From Vulcanimicrobiota bacterium (GTDB lineage: Bacteria; Vulcanimicrobiota; Vulcanimicrobiia; Vulcanimicrobiales; Vulcanimicrobiaceae): 64,000 nucleotides of DNA. The notes beneath the pieces were generated by a model, which worked only from the letters and a program-made list of their open reading frames with translations, searched no databases and was not told the DNA's origin. Positions 34,752 to 43,692 of the stretch are shown here, piece after piece. Where the stretch lies: positions 1,364,001 to 1,428,000 of the forward strand of contig PMSI01000001.1 in NCBI GenBank assembly GCA_003168375.1, read 5' to 3'. The first letter of the stretch is position 1. Each line of letters opens with the position of its first letter. Position numbers and translations under genes: made by a program.

Positions 34752-35909
34752 ATGCCGGTTCGGCGACTGCTTGGTCCGCTTGCCTTGATCGTCCTCGTCG
34801 TCGCGGTCGGTTTCGCCATCGTGCTCTCGACGCGCGAGGCCGGCCGGCAGCGGGCGGCCCGCGCCGTCGTCGCGGTCCACGGCCTCGTCGGTTCCGAAAA
34901 AGAAGCGTACCTGCGCGACCCGCGCGTGCTCGACGAGCTGCGCAAGAACGGCTTCGATCTCCGCATCGAGACCGCCGGTTCGCGCGAGATGGCCAAGCGT
35001 ACCGATCTCTCGACCTATGATTTCGCGTTCCCGGCCGGAGCGCCGGCCGGCCAGCGGCTGAAGGTGATCGTCAAGGCCAAGGACGTTTATACGCCGTTCT
35101 TCACGCCGATGGCCGTCGCGTCGTGGAAGACCATCGCGAACATCATGATCGCGAACGGCATCGTGAAGATCGACGGCGGACACTACATGATCGTCGACAT
35201 GCCGAAGCTGCTCGCGGCAGAGAACGAGGGAAAGCGCTGGCACGATTTCAAGGCCTCGAGCGGCTACGACGTCAACAAGTCGGTCCTGGTCACCACCACC
35301 GACCCGCGCAAGTCGAACTCCGGTGTGATGTACGCGGCGCTGGCGTCGTACGTCCTCAACGGAAACCAGGTCGTGCAGAGCGACGCGCAGGTCCAGCGCG
35401 TGCAGACCCAGATCAACGGTTTGTTCCTGCGCCAAGGTTTTCAGGAGTCGTCGTCGGCCGGCCCGTTCGAGGACTACGTCGAGATCGGGATGGGGAAGGC
35501 GCCGCTGGTCATGATCTACGAGTCGCAGTTCATCGAGTACTTGCTCGCGCACGCCAACGACCGCGGCGGCCAAAAGGTGCTGCTCTATCCGCGTCCGACG
35601 ATCTACACGAAGCACACCTTCGTACCGATCGACGAGGCGGGCGACCGTCTCGGGCAATTGCTGCAGACGGATCCGGTGCTGCAGCACTTGGCCGTGGAGC
35701 ACGGCTTTCGCATCCAGGACTCGGCGTACTCGAGCGACTTCTGGAAGCGCAACGGGATCTCGGTCCCCGAACAGCTGATCGACGTCGTCGACCCGCCATC
35801 GTTCGAGTTCCTCGAAGATCTCATCACCGGCGTCGAGCGCGCCTACACCTCGAATCAGGAGGTTCCCCGAGATGGATCCAACGACAGCCGCCCCGGCCGC
35901 AACAGTTGA
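34752..35909 (+). CDS. Membrane-anchored substrate-binding-like protein of the TelA/VWA operon
   Basis: Protein of 385 residues with an N-terminal hydrophobic anchor or signal (LLGPLALIVLVVAVGFAIVL, residues 5-24). The remaining extracytoplasmic part resembles type II periplasmic binding proteins (bacterial solute-binding family 11-like): AVVAVHGLVGSEKEAYLRD, SSGYDVNKSVLVTTTDPRKSNSGVMYAALASYVL, and PLVMIYESQFIEYLL. Ligand unknown. It is first in an operon with TelA, a second binding protein/VWA fusion, XpaC-like and STAS-like genes. Its 3' end overlaps telA by 38 bp and contains the telA ribosome site. Confidence 0.75.
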   Translation: MPVRRLLGPLALIVLVVAVGFAIVLSTREAGRQRAARAVVAVHGLVGSEKEAYLRDPRVLDELRKNGFDLRIETAGSREMAKRTDLSTYDFAFPAGAPAGQRLKVIVKAKDVYTPFFTPMAVASWKTIANIMIANGIVKIDGGHYMIVDMPKLLAAENEGKRWHDFKASSGYDVNKSVLVTTTDPRKSNSGVMYAALASYVLNGNQVVQSDAQVQRVQTQINGLFLRQGFQESSSAGPFEDYVEIGMGKAPLVMIYESQFIEYLLAHANDRGGQKVLLYPRPTIYTKHTFVPIDEAGDRLGQLLQTDPVLQHLAVEHGFRIQDSAYSSDFWKRNGISVPEQLIDVVDPPSFEFLEDLITGVERAYTSNQEVPRDGSNDSRPGRNS

Positions 35910-37047
35910 ACCGCTGACCCCACCCGCCCCGGTCGCTGCGGTGACGCCGCAGACCGCGCTCGCGATGGTGCAGCTCACGCCGGATCAAACGGCGAAGCTC
36001 GACGCCCAAGTCGACGGGTTCGCGAAGGATTTGCTCGGGCTGCCCGTCCACTCGGACGACTTCAAGAACCGCGTCAATGCGATCTCCGCGATGGGAAATG
36101 AGGAGATCGCGCATTCGGCCGGACTCGCGAACCGGCTGCTCGACCGGCCCGCGCGGGCGATGAACGGCGGAATCTTCGACAGCGGCTCCGACGTGGCCAA
36201 ACAGCTCGTGTCGCTGCGCGATACCGTCGAACGGCTCGATCCCGTCTCGCACGGCGATCTGTTCGCGCCGCGCAAGCTGCTCGGCTTCATCCCGTTCGGT
36301 TCCGCGATGCTCGACTATTTCCGGTCCTATGAGTCTTCGCAGACGCATCTCAACGCGATCATCAACGGTCTGTACGCCTCCCGCGATCAGCTGCTGCACG
36401 ACAACGCCGACATCGAGCAAGAGCGCGAGAACCAATGGACCCTGATGGGGCAGCTCGAACAGTTCGCCTACCTCGCGAAGAAGGTTGCCGACTCGTTGGA
36501 CGGACAGATCGCGAGCGTCGCGGCGACCGACCCGGAGCGCGCCAAGATCCTCAAGGAAGACGTGCTGTTTTACGCGCGTCAGAAGCAGGTGGACATCGCG
36601 ACCCAGCAGGCCGTCAACGTGCAGGGGTACCTCGCGCTCGACCTGATCCGGAAGAACAACGAAGAGCTGATCAAGGGCGTCGACCGCGCGACGACGACGA
36701 CGGTCGCCGCGCTGCGCACCGCCGTGATCGTGGCCCAAGCGCTGACCAACCAGAAGCTGGTGCTCGATCAGATCGACGCGCTGAACGCGACGACGAACAA
36801 GGTGATCGCGGACACCGCGACCATGCTCAAGCAGAACACCGAGCGCGTCTTCGAGCAGGCGTCGAGTTCGACGGTCAGCATCGACACGCTCAAGCAGGCT
36901 TTCGCCGACACGAAGGCCGCGATCGACGGCGTGAGCGAGTACAAGGAAAAGGCCCTGGTCTCGTTCCAGCAGACCGTGCAAGCCCTGCAGCCTGCGATCG
37001 ACGACGCGCAAAAGTACATCGCGGCGCACCGCGACACCGGAGCGTAG
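35872..37047 (+). CDS. TelA/KlaA family protein (toxic anion resistance family)
   Basis: Mostly helical cytoplasmic protein of 391 residues. Family features include a variable N-terminus, FIPFGSAMLDYFRSYESSQTHLNAIINGL, QWTLMGQLEQFAYLAKKVADSLD, and the C-terminal TATMLKQNTERVFEQASS plus IDTLKQAFADTKAAID. TelA homologues are linked to tellurite and other envelope stresses and are often next to XpaC, as here two genes later. A perfect AGGAGG lies 9 nt before ATG35872. Biochemical function unknown. Confidence 0.85.
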   Translation: MDPTTAAPAATVEPLTPPAPVAAVTPQTALAMVQLTPDQTAKLDAQVDGFAKDLLGLPVHSDDFKNRVNAISAMGNEEIAHSAGLANRLLDRPARAMNGGIFDSGSDVAKQLVSLRDTVERLDPVSHGDLFAPRKLLGFIPFGSAMLDYFRSYESSQTHLNAIINGLYASRDQLLHDNADIEQERENQWTLMGQLEQFAYLAKKVADSLDGQIASVAATDPERAKILKEDVLFYARQKQVDIATQQAVNVQGYLALDLIRKNNEELIKGVDRATTTTVAALRTAVIVAQALTNQKLVLDQIDALNATTNKVIADTATMLKQNTERVFEQASSSTVSIDTLKQAFADTKAAIDGVSEYKEKALVSFQQTVQALQPAIDDAQKYIAAHRDTGA

Positions 37048-37052
37048 CGGCG

Positions 37053-38627
37053 GTGCGCCCGCGGATCCTCGCTCCTGCCCTGGCGGCGTTGCTGCTCGTC
37101 GCGGCGGCGGCGTGCGGCGGACCGTCGGCGCCGAAGGAGACACTCGACGTCTTCGCGGGCTCCGAGCTGAAAGATGTCGAGCCGATCCTGGCCGATGCGG
37201 AGCGGGCGACGGGCGTGCACGTCGCGATGACGTACACCGGGACGATCTCCGGGATCGACCGGCTCGCCGGCGGCGAACGGCACGATGCCGCCTGGTTTGC
37301 GCAGGACAAATACCTCGCGCTCAGCAGCGCCGGCAAATCAGTGCGCACCCGCACGAGGATCATGCTCTCGCCGGTGATCCTCGGCGTCAAGCACTCGGTC
37401 GCCGAGCGGCTGGGCTGGAGCGGCGGAAAGCGCGTCTCGTGGCGCGACGTGCAGGGCGCGATCGCGGCGGGCCACTTTCGCTACGCGATGACGAACCCGA
37501 GCACGTCGAACTCGGGCTTCTCCGCGGTGCTGAGCATCTCGACCGCGCTCGCCGGCACCGGCGATGCGCTGCGGCCCTCCGAGGTGAACCGGGCTGCGAT
37601 CGCGGCGTTCTACCGCGGCCAAAAGGTGGTCTCGGGCAGCAGCGGCTGGCTCAGCGACGCGTTCCTCGCCGCGCAGGATCGCGTCGACGGGATCATCACC
37701 TATGAAGCCAGCATCGCGGCGCTGGACGCGAACCCCGCGCTGCGCGAGAAGCTCGACCGCGTCTATCCGTCCGACGGTCTCGTCACCTCGGACTACCCGC
37801 TGGATCTGCTCGACGAGTCGAAGCACGACGCGTACGACCGGCTCGTCGCGTATCTCAAGAGTCCCGAGGTGCAGAAGCGCATCGCCGAGACGACGTACCG
37901 CCGGCCGATCGACCCCTCCGCCGCGACGCAGCAATATCCGGCGGTCCTGCAAGAGACGGCGTTCCCGGCCTCCGCCGCCGCGGTTCAGCAGCTGCTGCTG
38001 CGATTTCTCAACCAGGATCGCGTTCCGGCGCACTCGTTCTACGTGCTCGACAAGACCGGGTCGATGGACAATGAGGACGGCACGGGGAAGAGCCGCATTC
38101 AGCGCGTGCGCGAAGCGCTCGACGTCCTGGCCGGTGGGGACGACTCCTTGACCGGACAGTTCGCGCGATTCGTCGACCGCGAGCGGATCACGATCATTAC
38201 CTTCAGTCAGGCCCCCGAGATCGATCGAACGTTTCAGATGACGCGGGCGAACGATCCGGGGGTGTTCGCGGCGGTGCGCGCGCTCGGCGCCTCCCTCGCC
38301 CCCGACGGCAACACGGCGATCTATACCGCGCTCGAAACGGCGCTGCAGGAAGCGGTGCGCGACGAGACCGACGATGCCGGTCGGTACGCGACGATCGTAC
38401 TGATGACCGACGGTGAGAACAATCGCGGCGACGACTTCGCGCGTTTCCAGCGCAAGTGGAACGCGTTGTCGCAGTACGGGCGGCACATCCACATCTTCCC
38501 GATCTTCATCGGCGAGGCGAATCCCAAGGAGCTGCAGCAGATCGCCGACCTGACCGGCGGACGCGCGTTCGACGCGCGTTCGCAGTCGCTGGCCGAGATA
38601 TTCAAGGAGATCCGGGGCTACCAGTGA
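37053..38627 (+). CDS. Lipoprotein: substrate-binding domain fused to a von Willebrand A domain
   Basis: Protein of 524 residues. The signal ILAPALAALLLVAAAACGG has a lipobox ending at Cys20, so it is probably a lipoprotein. Residues about 30-310 form a binding-protein domain (LDVFAGSELKDVEPIL, NPSTSNSGFSAVLS). Residues about 328-520 form a VWA domain with a metal site DKTGSM near 333 (Thr in place of the usual first Ser), GNTAIYTALETAL and TDGENN. The fold pair suggests ligand binding coupled to a metal-dependent interaction at the membrane surface. GTG37053 starts 5 bp after the telA stop; its stop overlaps the next gene (GTGA). Confidence 0.82.
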   Translation: MRPRILAPALAALLLVAAAACGGPSAPKETLDVFAGSELKDVEPILADAERATGVHVAMTYTGTISGIDRLAGGERHDAAWFAQDKYLALSSAGKSVRTRTRIMLSPVILGVKHSVAERLGWSGGKRVSWRDVQGAIAAGHFRYAMTNPSTSNSGFSAVLSISTALAGTGDALRPSEVNRAAIAAFYRGQKVVSGSSGWLSDAFLAAQDRVDGIITYEASIAALDANPALREKLDRVYPSDGLVTSDYPLDLLDESKHDAYDRLVAYLKSPEVQKRIAETTYRRPIDPSAATQQYPAVLQETAFPASAAAVQQLLLRFLNQDRVPAHSFYVLDKTGSMDNEDGTGKSRIQRVREALDVLAGGDDSLTGQFARFVDRERITIITFSQAPEIDRTFQMTRANDPGVFAAVRALGASLAPDGNTAIYTALETALQEAVRDETDDAGRYATIVLMTDGENNRGDDFARFQRKWNALSQYGRHIHIFPIFIGEANPKELQQIADLTGGRAFDARSQSLAEIFKEIRGYQ

Positions 38628-39235
38628 GGCTCCCCCTCTACGTCTACAGCAATCGGAACATCGCGGGGAGCGCTCTGGGCCTGCTCGCGCTCGGCGCGTA
38701 CTTCGCCGGCGCGATCCACGAGCTGTGGTACGTGATCGTCGTCGGGAGCTACGGGATCGGCGCGCTGCTCGGGCGCGACGGCGGCGAGCTCGAGACGCAC
38801 TTGAACGACGAGATGAGCGTGCAGGATGCCGTCGACGGCGTCGGCCGGCTCGCCGCCGAAGCCCAGAAGCGCTTCCCGCCCGAGATCGCCGCGCTGGTCG
38901 CCGAGATCGCGACCGACGTCGCGACGGTTCTTCCGCGGCTCGCCGCGCACGGCGTCGCCGACGCTACCTTCGCCGACGTGCGCTCGACTGCGATGAGCTA
39001 TCTGCCGGATACCCTCAACGCGTTCCTCGCCGTGCCGGCGGCCTACCGGAATACCGCACCGATCGCCGACGGCAAGACAGCGCGCCAGATCGTCGTCGCG
39101 CAGCTCACCGTGCTCGCGGCGAAGATGAAGGAGATCGCCGAGAACGTGACCGCCGACGACGCGCAAGCGCTGCTCGCGAACGGGCGTTTTCTCAAGGAGC
39201 GTTTCGCGGCGGCCCCGATGTTCAAACCGGCATGA
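38624..39235 (+). CDS. XpaC-like membrane protein
   Basis: Protein of 203 residues with two N-terminal membrane segments (about 11-28 and 31-47) and a helical cytoplasmic remainder. The C-terminal pattern SYLPDTLNAFLAVP, then VVAQLTVLAAKMKEIAEN and LANGRFLKERF, resembles XpaC (5-bromo-4-chloroindolyl phosphate hydrolysis family), which neighbours TelA homologues in other bacteria. Start GTG38624 overlaps the previous stop, and the stop overlaps the next start (ATGA). Confidence 0.72.
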   Translation: MRLPLYVYSNRNIAGSALGLLALGAYFAGAIHELWYVIVVGSYGIGALLGRDGGELETHLNDEMSVQDAVDGVGRLAAEAQKRFPPEIAALVAEIATDVATVLPRLAAHGVADATFADVRSTAMSYLPDTLNAFLAVPAAYRNTAPIADGKTARQIVVAQLTVLAAKMKEIAENVTADDAQALLANGRFLKERFAAAPMFKPA

Positions 39236-39555
39236 CGGAGCCCGCGATCATCACGTTCGCCGGCGATCTCGAGCTGGCGCGTTATCCGGCGGCGCACGGC
39301 ATCCTCGAGGCCGCAAAGCTCTCGAAGGGGCGCTCCCTCGTGCTCGACCTCTCGGCCGCCGATCGCGTCGACCCACTGATCGCCGGTGAGCTCGTCCTGT
39401 TTATCCGCCGTTCGCTGCGTTACGGCGCCCTGGTGGCGGTCGTCCCGCCGCACCGCCCCAACGAATGGCTGACCCATGCCGGCTCGATTCGCGACGCGCA
39501 TTTCCGCCAAACGCGCGAAGAGGCGCTCGCGCTGGTCGGCGGCGCGGCTCCGTAG
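39232..39555 (+). CDS. STAS-like (anti-sigma factor antagonist-type) protein without the phosphorylated Ser
   Basis: Protein of 107 residues with the strand-helix order of STAS domains: AIITFAGDLELARYPAAHGIL, SLVLDLSAADRVDPLIAGELV, and LVAVVPPHRPNEWLTHAG. In SpoIIAA-type antagonists the centre reads DSSGL, with a Ser phosphorylated by a kinase; here it reads VDPLIAGEL, so that Ser is missing. It is the last gene of the TelA operon by a 4-bp overlap, and 3 bp from the convergent MEDS gene. Confidence 0.65.
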   Translation: MTEPAIITFAGDLELARYPAAHGILEAAKLSKGRSLVLDLSAADRVDPLIAGELVLFIRRSLRYGALVAVVPPHRPNEWLTHAGSIRDAHFRQTREEALALVGGAAP

Positions 39556-39558
39556 GCG

Positions 39559-40350
39559 TCAGGCGGCGGCGCGGTAGTAACGCCGCGCGCGCCCGATGAT
39601 CTCGTCCGCGTACGCCGGCAGGTAGGCGCGCAGCCAAAGGATCATCGCTTCGGCGTTCGGGAGCGCCGGCCACGCCGGGCGCCCGTGGCGATCGCTGAGC
39701 TCACGCACGCCGTCCGCGCGCGGTCCCAACACCTCGTCCATCGCACGGTCGACCGCGCGCTGCAGCGCGGCGTCTCCGGCCGGCAGGAGGTGGGTGTGGT
39801 TCGCCAGCAGCGCGTCGACGTCGTCGGGCCGAAACCCCTCGCCGAAGACGTCGATCGGGTAGGCGCAGAACAGCTTGAAGCCGCCTTCCGCGAGCAGGGC
39901 GTTCCAGAGCTCCTCGAGACGGATCGCGGCGGCGTAGCGCTCGGCCGACCAAAGGACGCCGACCATCTCGCCGTAGGCGCGAATCCCCCGGCTTCCCGTG
40001 CGCGCGCCAAGGTCGCGCATCAGCGAACCGACGACCTCGGTGAACCGCTGCGGATTGGGCTGTCCGTCGACCATCAGGCGGTCGAGTGTCTCGTGCGCGT
40101 CGAGCAGCACGAGCTGCCCGTCGCAGAGCGCCGCCTCGGGGGCGAAACCGGCCTTGGCAACCGCCGCGGGGACACCCGCCCGATGACCCTCCGTTGCGAT
40201 GACGAGCGCGACCTCGCCGCGCACCAAGCCTTCGGCGAGGTAGCGTCCGATGTTGGCGAGCAGGACGGCATCGTCGGTGGCGTCATGCAGCTGCACGAAG
40301 TGCGATTGCGGGCGCGCTTCTCCGAGCAGCTCCCGCGTGACATCGGACAT
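39559..40350 (-). CDS. MEDS-domain (DcmR-like) sensor protein
   Basis: Protein of 263 residues. The core FVQLHDATDDAVLLANIGRYLAEGL, then GEVALVIATEGHR, AYGEMVGVLWSAERYAAAIRLEELWN and FKLFCAYPIDVFG, matches MEDS domains found in DcmR and in anti-sigma/kinase regulators. The last about 60 residues are a helical tail. It lies 82 bp downstream of the SpoIIE-type gene on the same strand, which is a common pairing, and likely supplies a signal to that protein. Confidence 0.8.
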   Translation of the reverse strand: MSDVTRELLGEARPQSHFVQLHDATDDAVLLANIGRYLAEGLVRGEVALVIATEGHRAGVPAAVAKAGFAPEAALCDGQLVLLDAHETLDRLMVDGQPNPQRFTEVVGSLMRDLGARTGSRGIRAYGEMVGVLWSAERYAAAIRLEELWNALLAEGGFKLFCAYPIDVFGEGFRPDDVDALLANHTHLLPAGDAALQRAVDRAMDEVLGPRADGVRELSDRHGRPAWPALPNAEAMILWLRAYLPAYADEIIGRARRYYRAAA

Positions 40351-40432
40351 ATCGTGAACGCCTATACCCAGCCCGGGAGAGCCTTCCTACCTGACAGCGG
40401 CTCGTTCGACGGCGCCGGCGGACGCCGCGCGC

Positions 40433-42496
40433 TCATAGCACCGCGTCCCGGCTGAGGCTCGCGGCGCCGCGGTAGTGCGTCTGCCCGCGCAGGACGGCGC
40501 GCGCATGGCTGCCGCCGCCGCGGCGCCGCTCGACCGTCAGCTCTTCGGCGAACGCCGTGACGAGGAACAGACCGCGGCCCCGCTCGGAGAGGAGGTCGGC
40601 CGGCAGCCGCGGCCGGAACTCGAAACCGCGGCCGTCGTCGACGACGTGCAGCACGGCGGCTTCGCCCGAGACGTCGAGGATCACCTCGATCGGTCCGGGT
40701 GCGTATCGCACGACGTTTCCGAGCAGCTCGCCGAAGACGAGCTCGGCGCTGAACACGTCCGCTTCGCCGAGCCCCGCTGCGTGCAGCTGCACGATGCAGT
40801 CGCGGCGCGCACGCTGCGCCGCGTCGGAATCGGTGACCCCGAAGCGCCACCGTGAGGCGCGGCGTGGACCGTCGATCGTGGTGAGCGGCCGGTCGAACGA
40901 GACGGCGAGGATCGCGACGTCGTCGTGCGGCGGAAGGCCGCCCGAGACGCCGGCGTAGATCGCGTGCGCGATCTCCTGGTCGGTCGTGGCGAGCGCGGCG
41001 GCGACGACCGACTCGCCGAGCAGCGCGTCGCGATCGAACTCGGTGAGCCCGTCGGTGTAGCACAGCAGGACCGAGCCCGGCTCGATGTCGACCGTCGTCC
41101 CCGCGCCGTCGGCGTGCCCGCGGATTCCGAGCGGCAGATCCGGCGCGAAGAGCGGACGCACCGTGCGGTCCGGGCCGCGCAGCAGCGGCGGCGGGTGTCC
41201 CGCCGACGCGAACGTGAGCTCGAAGCAGACGGGATCGAGCACGCCGACGAACGCGGTGACGAACGGCGCACGGCCCATCGCGCGAACGATGCGGTCGACC
41301 GCGTTCAGTACCGCGACCGGCTCGGGGTTGATGAGCGCGGCGGTGCGGATGCTCTGCCGCACGCTCGCCATCGCGACCGCCGCGTCGAGCCCCTTGCCTG
41401 CGACGTCACCGACCGAGAGCACCAGGCGCCCGTCGGGGAGCCGGAACGCATCGTACCAGTCACCGCCGACGGTCGCCTCCAGCATCGCGGCTTGATAGAT
41501 CGCGTCGAACGCGATTCCCGGGATGTCGGGGAGCGACGCGCTCAGCGCCGCCTCCTGAAACGTCGTCGCGACGCGCCGTTCGCGCTCGTACGCCGTTGCG
41601 TTGCCGATCGCCGGCGCGATGCGGCGCCCGAGCTCCTCGAAGAACGGCACGTCGGCGCGCGTATATGCGCGGCCGCTGCTGCGCAGGACGGCGTTCAGCG
41701 TCCCGACGATCCGTCCGCCGGAGATGAGCGGTACGATCAGCGCCGAGTCGTACCCGATCCGTGCGAACGCCTCTCCGAACGGCGCTTCGATGCTTTCACG
41801 ACCGAACTCTTCGGTCAGCGCCTCGTAGACGACGGGCCTCCCGGTGCGCAGCACCTCCGCCGTCCCGCTGCGCGCAGCCAAGTTCGCATACGGCTGCCCC
41901 CGCAGCTCGTCGAGCGCGGCGCGCAGCGCTTCATCGCGGTGGTACGCGGCCGAGAGACGAACCTCGCCGCGATCGTCGATGAGGTTCACGGTCGCCCAGT
42001 CGGCGAACTCAGGTACGATGCGCCGCGTGATGACGCGCAGCGTCTGATCGAGAGAGAGCGCGCCCGCGAGCTCGGCACCGAGCTGCGAGAAGAACCGTTC
42101 GCGAAGGCGCGCGCCGCGCGCACCGTCGATGTCGGTATTCGTTCCGAACCAGCGCACGACGCGGCCGTCGTCGTTGCGCAACGGCGTCGCGCGGGTGAGG
42201 AACCAGCGGAAGCGCCGGTCCGCGCCGCGCAGCCGGAACTCCATCTCGAACGGTTCGCCGGTCGCGATCGAGCGCGCCCACGCGCGCATGACCTCGGGCA
42301 GATCCTCGGCGTGGTGAACCGCTTGCCACCCCCAGCCTTCCGCTTCGTCCCGCGTCTGCCCGGTGTAGTCGTACCAGCGCGCGTTGTACCAATCGATCCA
42401 GCCGTCGGCCAGCGCCGACCACATCATCTGGGGCACGGCGTCCGCGATGACGCGGAACGACGCCGCCTCGGTCCAGGCGAAGGGCTGGACGTCCAT
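40433..42496 (-). CDS. PAS-GAF-SpoIIE phosphatase with C-terminal histidine-kinase-like ATPase domain
   Basis: Signalling protein of 687 residues. PAS domain about 12-130 (WYNARWYDYTGQTRDEAEGWG), GAF about 150-300, PP2C/SpoIIE phosphatase about 315-520 (VGGDWYDAFRLPDGRLVLSVGDVAGKG; LLCYTDGLTEFDRD; HDDVAILAV), and an HATPase domain like RsbW/SpoIIAB about 550-680 (FGELLGNVVRYAP; VDDGRGFE; RGRGLFLV). Such proteins both phosphorylate and dephosphorylate partner-switching components. The STAS-like protein encoded 0.9 kb away on the other strand is a possible partner. ATG42496 is used; an adjacent TTG is ignored. It starts 10 bp after the sorbosone-dehydrogenase-like stop. Confidence 0.9.
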   Translation of the reverse strand: MDVQPFAWTEAASFRVIADAVPQMMWSALADGWIDWYNARWYDYTGQTRDEAEGWGWQAVHHAEDLPEVMRAWARSIATGEPFEMEFRLRGADRRFRWFLTRATPLRNDDGRVVRWFGTNTDIDGARGARLRERFFSQLGAELAGALSLDQTLRVITRRIVPEFADWATVNLIDDRGEVRLSAAYHRDEALRAALDELRGQPYANLAARSGTAEVLRTGRPVVYEALTEEFGRESIEAPFGEAFARIGYDSALIVPLISGGRIVGTLNAVLRSSGRAYTRADVPFFEELGRRIAPAIGNATAYERERRVATTFQEAALSASLPDIPGIAFDAIYQAAMLEATVGGDWYDAFRLPDGRLVLSVGDVAGKGLDAAVAMASVRQSIRTAALINPEPVAVLNAVDRIVRAMGRAPFVTAFVGVLDPVCFELTFASAGHPPPLLRGPDRTVRPLFAPDLPLGIRGHADGAGTTVDIEPGSVLLCYTDGLTEFDRDALLGESVVAAALATTDQEIAHAIYAGVSGGLPPHDDVAILAVSFDRPLTTIDGPRRASRWRFGVTDSDAAQRARRDCIVQLHAAGLGEADVFSAELVFGELLGNVVRYAPGPIEVILDVSGEAAVLHVVDDGRGFEFRPRLPADLLSERGRGLFLVTAFAEELTVERRRGGGSHARAVLRGQTHYRGAASLSRDAVL

Positions 42497-42506
42497 CAAC
42501 CGCGCA

Positions 42507-43661
42507 TTAGAGCCGCACCGGCCTCACACGGTAGACGGCACCGTTCGCGTCGTCACTCACGAAGAGCGAACCGTCGTTTCCGACCGCCACGCCGCTGGGC
42601 CGGCACGCGCGCGCACCGTCGGCGCTTTGACAGCCGCCGCCGAACTCGGTCCACTGCGCATCGGGATTCGACCAGTCGACGGCCTTCGCGGGTTCGCCGT
42701 TCCTGAACGGGACGAAGGCGACGCGCGGCGGGACCGGCGGCTGGTGCCACGAGCCGTGCAAGGTGACGAACGCTCCGCCGCGATACCTCGCCGGAAACGC
42801 GTGCGCGCCTTTGAGGTCGAGCGGATAGAACGCCGCGCCGATCGGCGTGTCGTACGCCGGGAACACGACTTTCGGCACGACGACGTTCGCGCAGCTCGCG
42901 CCCCCGATCGGTTTGCGGTCGTCGTAGCACTTCATCCAGCCGTAGTCCGGCGTGCCGGCGTGGGACGTGACGTCGTCGAAGATCTCGTACGGGTGGCCGT
43001 GCTCCAGATCGTCGCGCCCCGCGACGCCGGCCCAGAGCGCGCCGGTCTCCGGTTTCACCGCGAGCGCGATGGCGTTGCGAATGTCGACTGCGCGCGCGCG
43101 CACGTTCTTGCCGTCCGGCGTCATCGCTTGAATCGTCGCGCGCGTCGGATCGCTTTCGTCGCACGCGTTGCACGACGAGCCGACGCTCGCGTACAGCGTT
43201 CCGTTGGAGAGCGCGATCGTCGTCGTCGAGTGGCCGCGGCCGCCGCCGGTGCGGACGCTCGCGATCTTTTGAGGACCGCTGCGCGCTTCGCGGTCGCCGG
43301 TCCGGTATGCGATCTTGTACACTCCGCCCTGGCCGCCCGCGAATACCGCGTCGCCCGCCACCAGCACGCCCGCGACCGGGCGGTCGTCGACCGACGCGAA
43401 CCGGCGCGGTTCGCCGGGATTGCCCTCGGCGTCCGGAACGACGTAGATCGCGTTCCCCGACGTGCCGACGAACAGATCGCCGTTCGGCGCAACGGAGAGT
43501 TCGCGCGCCCAGGTGATGGTCGCGATGCGCTCGGCGACGAAGCCGGTTGGAACGGTGAGGGCGACCGCCCCGGCCGCCTGGCCGGTGAGCGGTGCGGCAG
43601 CCGGGGCCGCGGCGACGAGGACGCACGCCGCAGCGAAGGCTAGGAAACGGTGCGAGACCAT
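42507..43661 (-). CDS. PQQ-type sugar (sorbosone/aldose) dehydrogenase family protein, exported
   Basis: Protein of 384 residues with a signal peptide (FLAFAAACVLVAAAPAAA). The repeated beta-propeller pattern includes FVAERIATITWARELSVAPNGDLFVGTSG, DYGWMKCY, FYPLDLKGAHAFPARYRGGAFVTLHGSWH and the final GVAVGNDGSLFVSDDANGAVYRV. Family members oxidise aldoses in the periplasm with PQQ, though many homologues are untested. A close paralogue follows upstream at 43693-44967, so this is a local duplication. Confidence 0.82.
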   Translation of the reverse strand: MVSHRFLAFAAACVLVAAAPAAAPLTGQAAGAVALTVPTGFVAERIATITWARELSVAPNGDLFVGTSGNAIYVVPDAEGNPGEPRRFASVDDRPVAGVLVAGDAVFAGGQGGVYKIAYRTGDREARSGPQKIASVRTGGGRGHSTTTIALSNGTLYASVGSSCNACDESDPTRATIQAMTPDGKNVRARAVDIRNAIALAVKPETGALWAGVAGRDDLEHGHPYEIFDDVTSHAGTPDYGWMKCYDDRKPIGGASCANVVVPKVVFPAYDTPIGAAFYPLDLKGAHAFPARYRGGAFVTLHGSWHQPPVPPRVAFVPFRNGEPAKAVDWSNPDAQWTEFGGGCQSADGARACRPSGVAVGNDGSLFVSDDANGAVYRVRPVRL

Positions 43662-43692
43662 CTCAGCCCTGGTTCCCCCGCGCGCGCGTTCT

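Noticed and set aside
40925-42706. 593-residue plus-strand frame
   Set aside because: Antisense to the PAS-GAF-SpoIIE gene, whose motifs are unambiguous.
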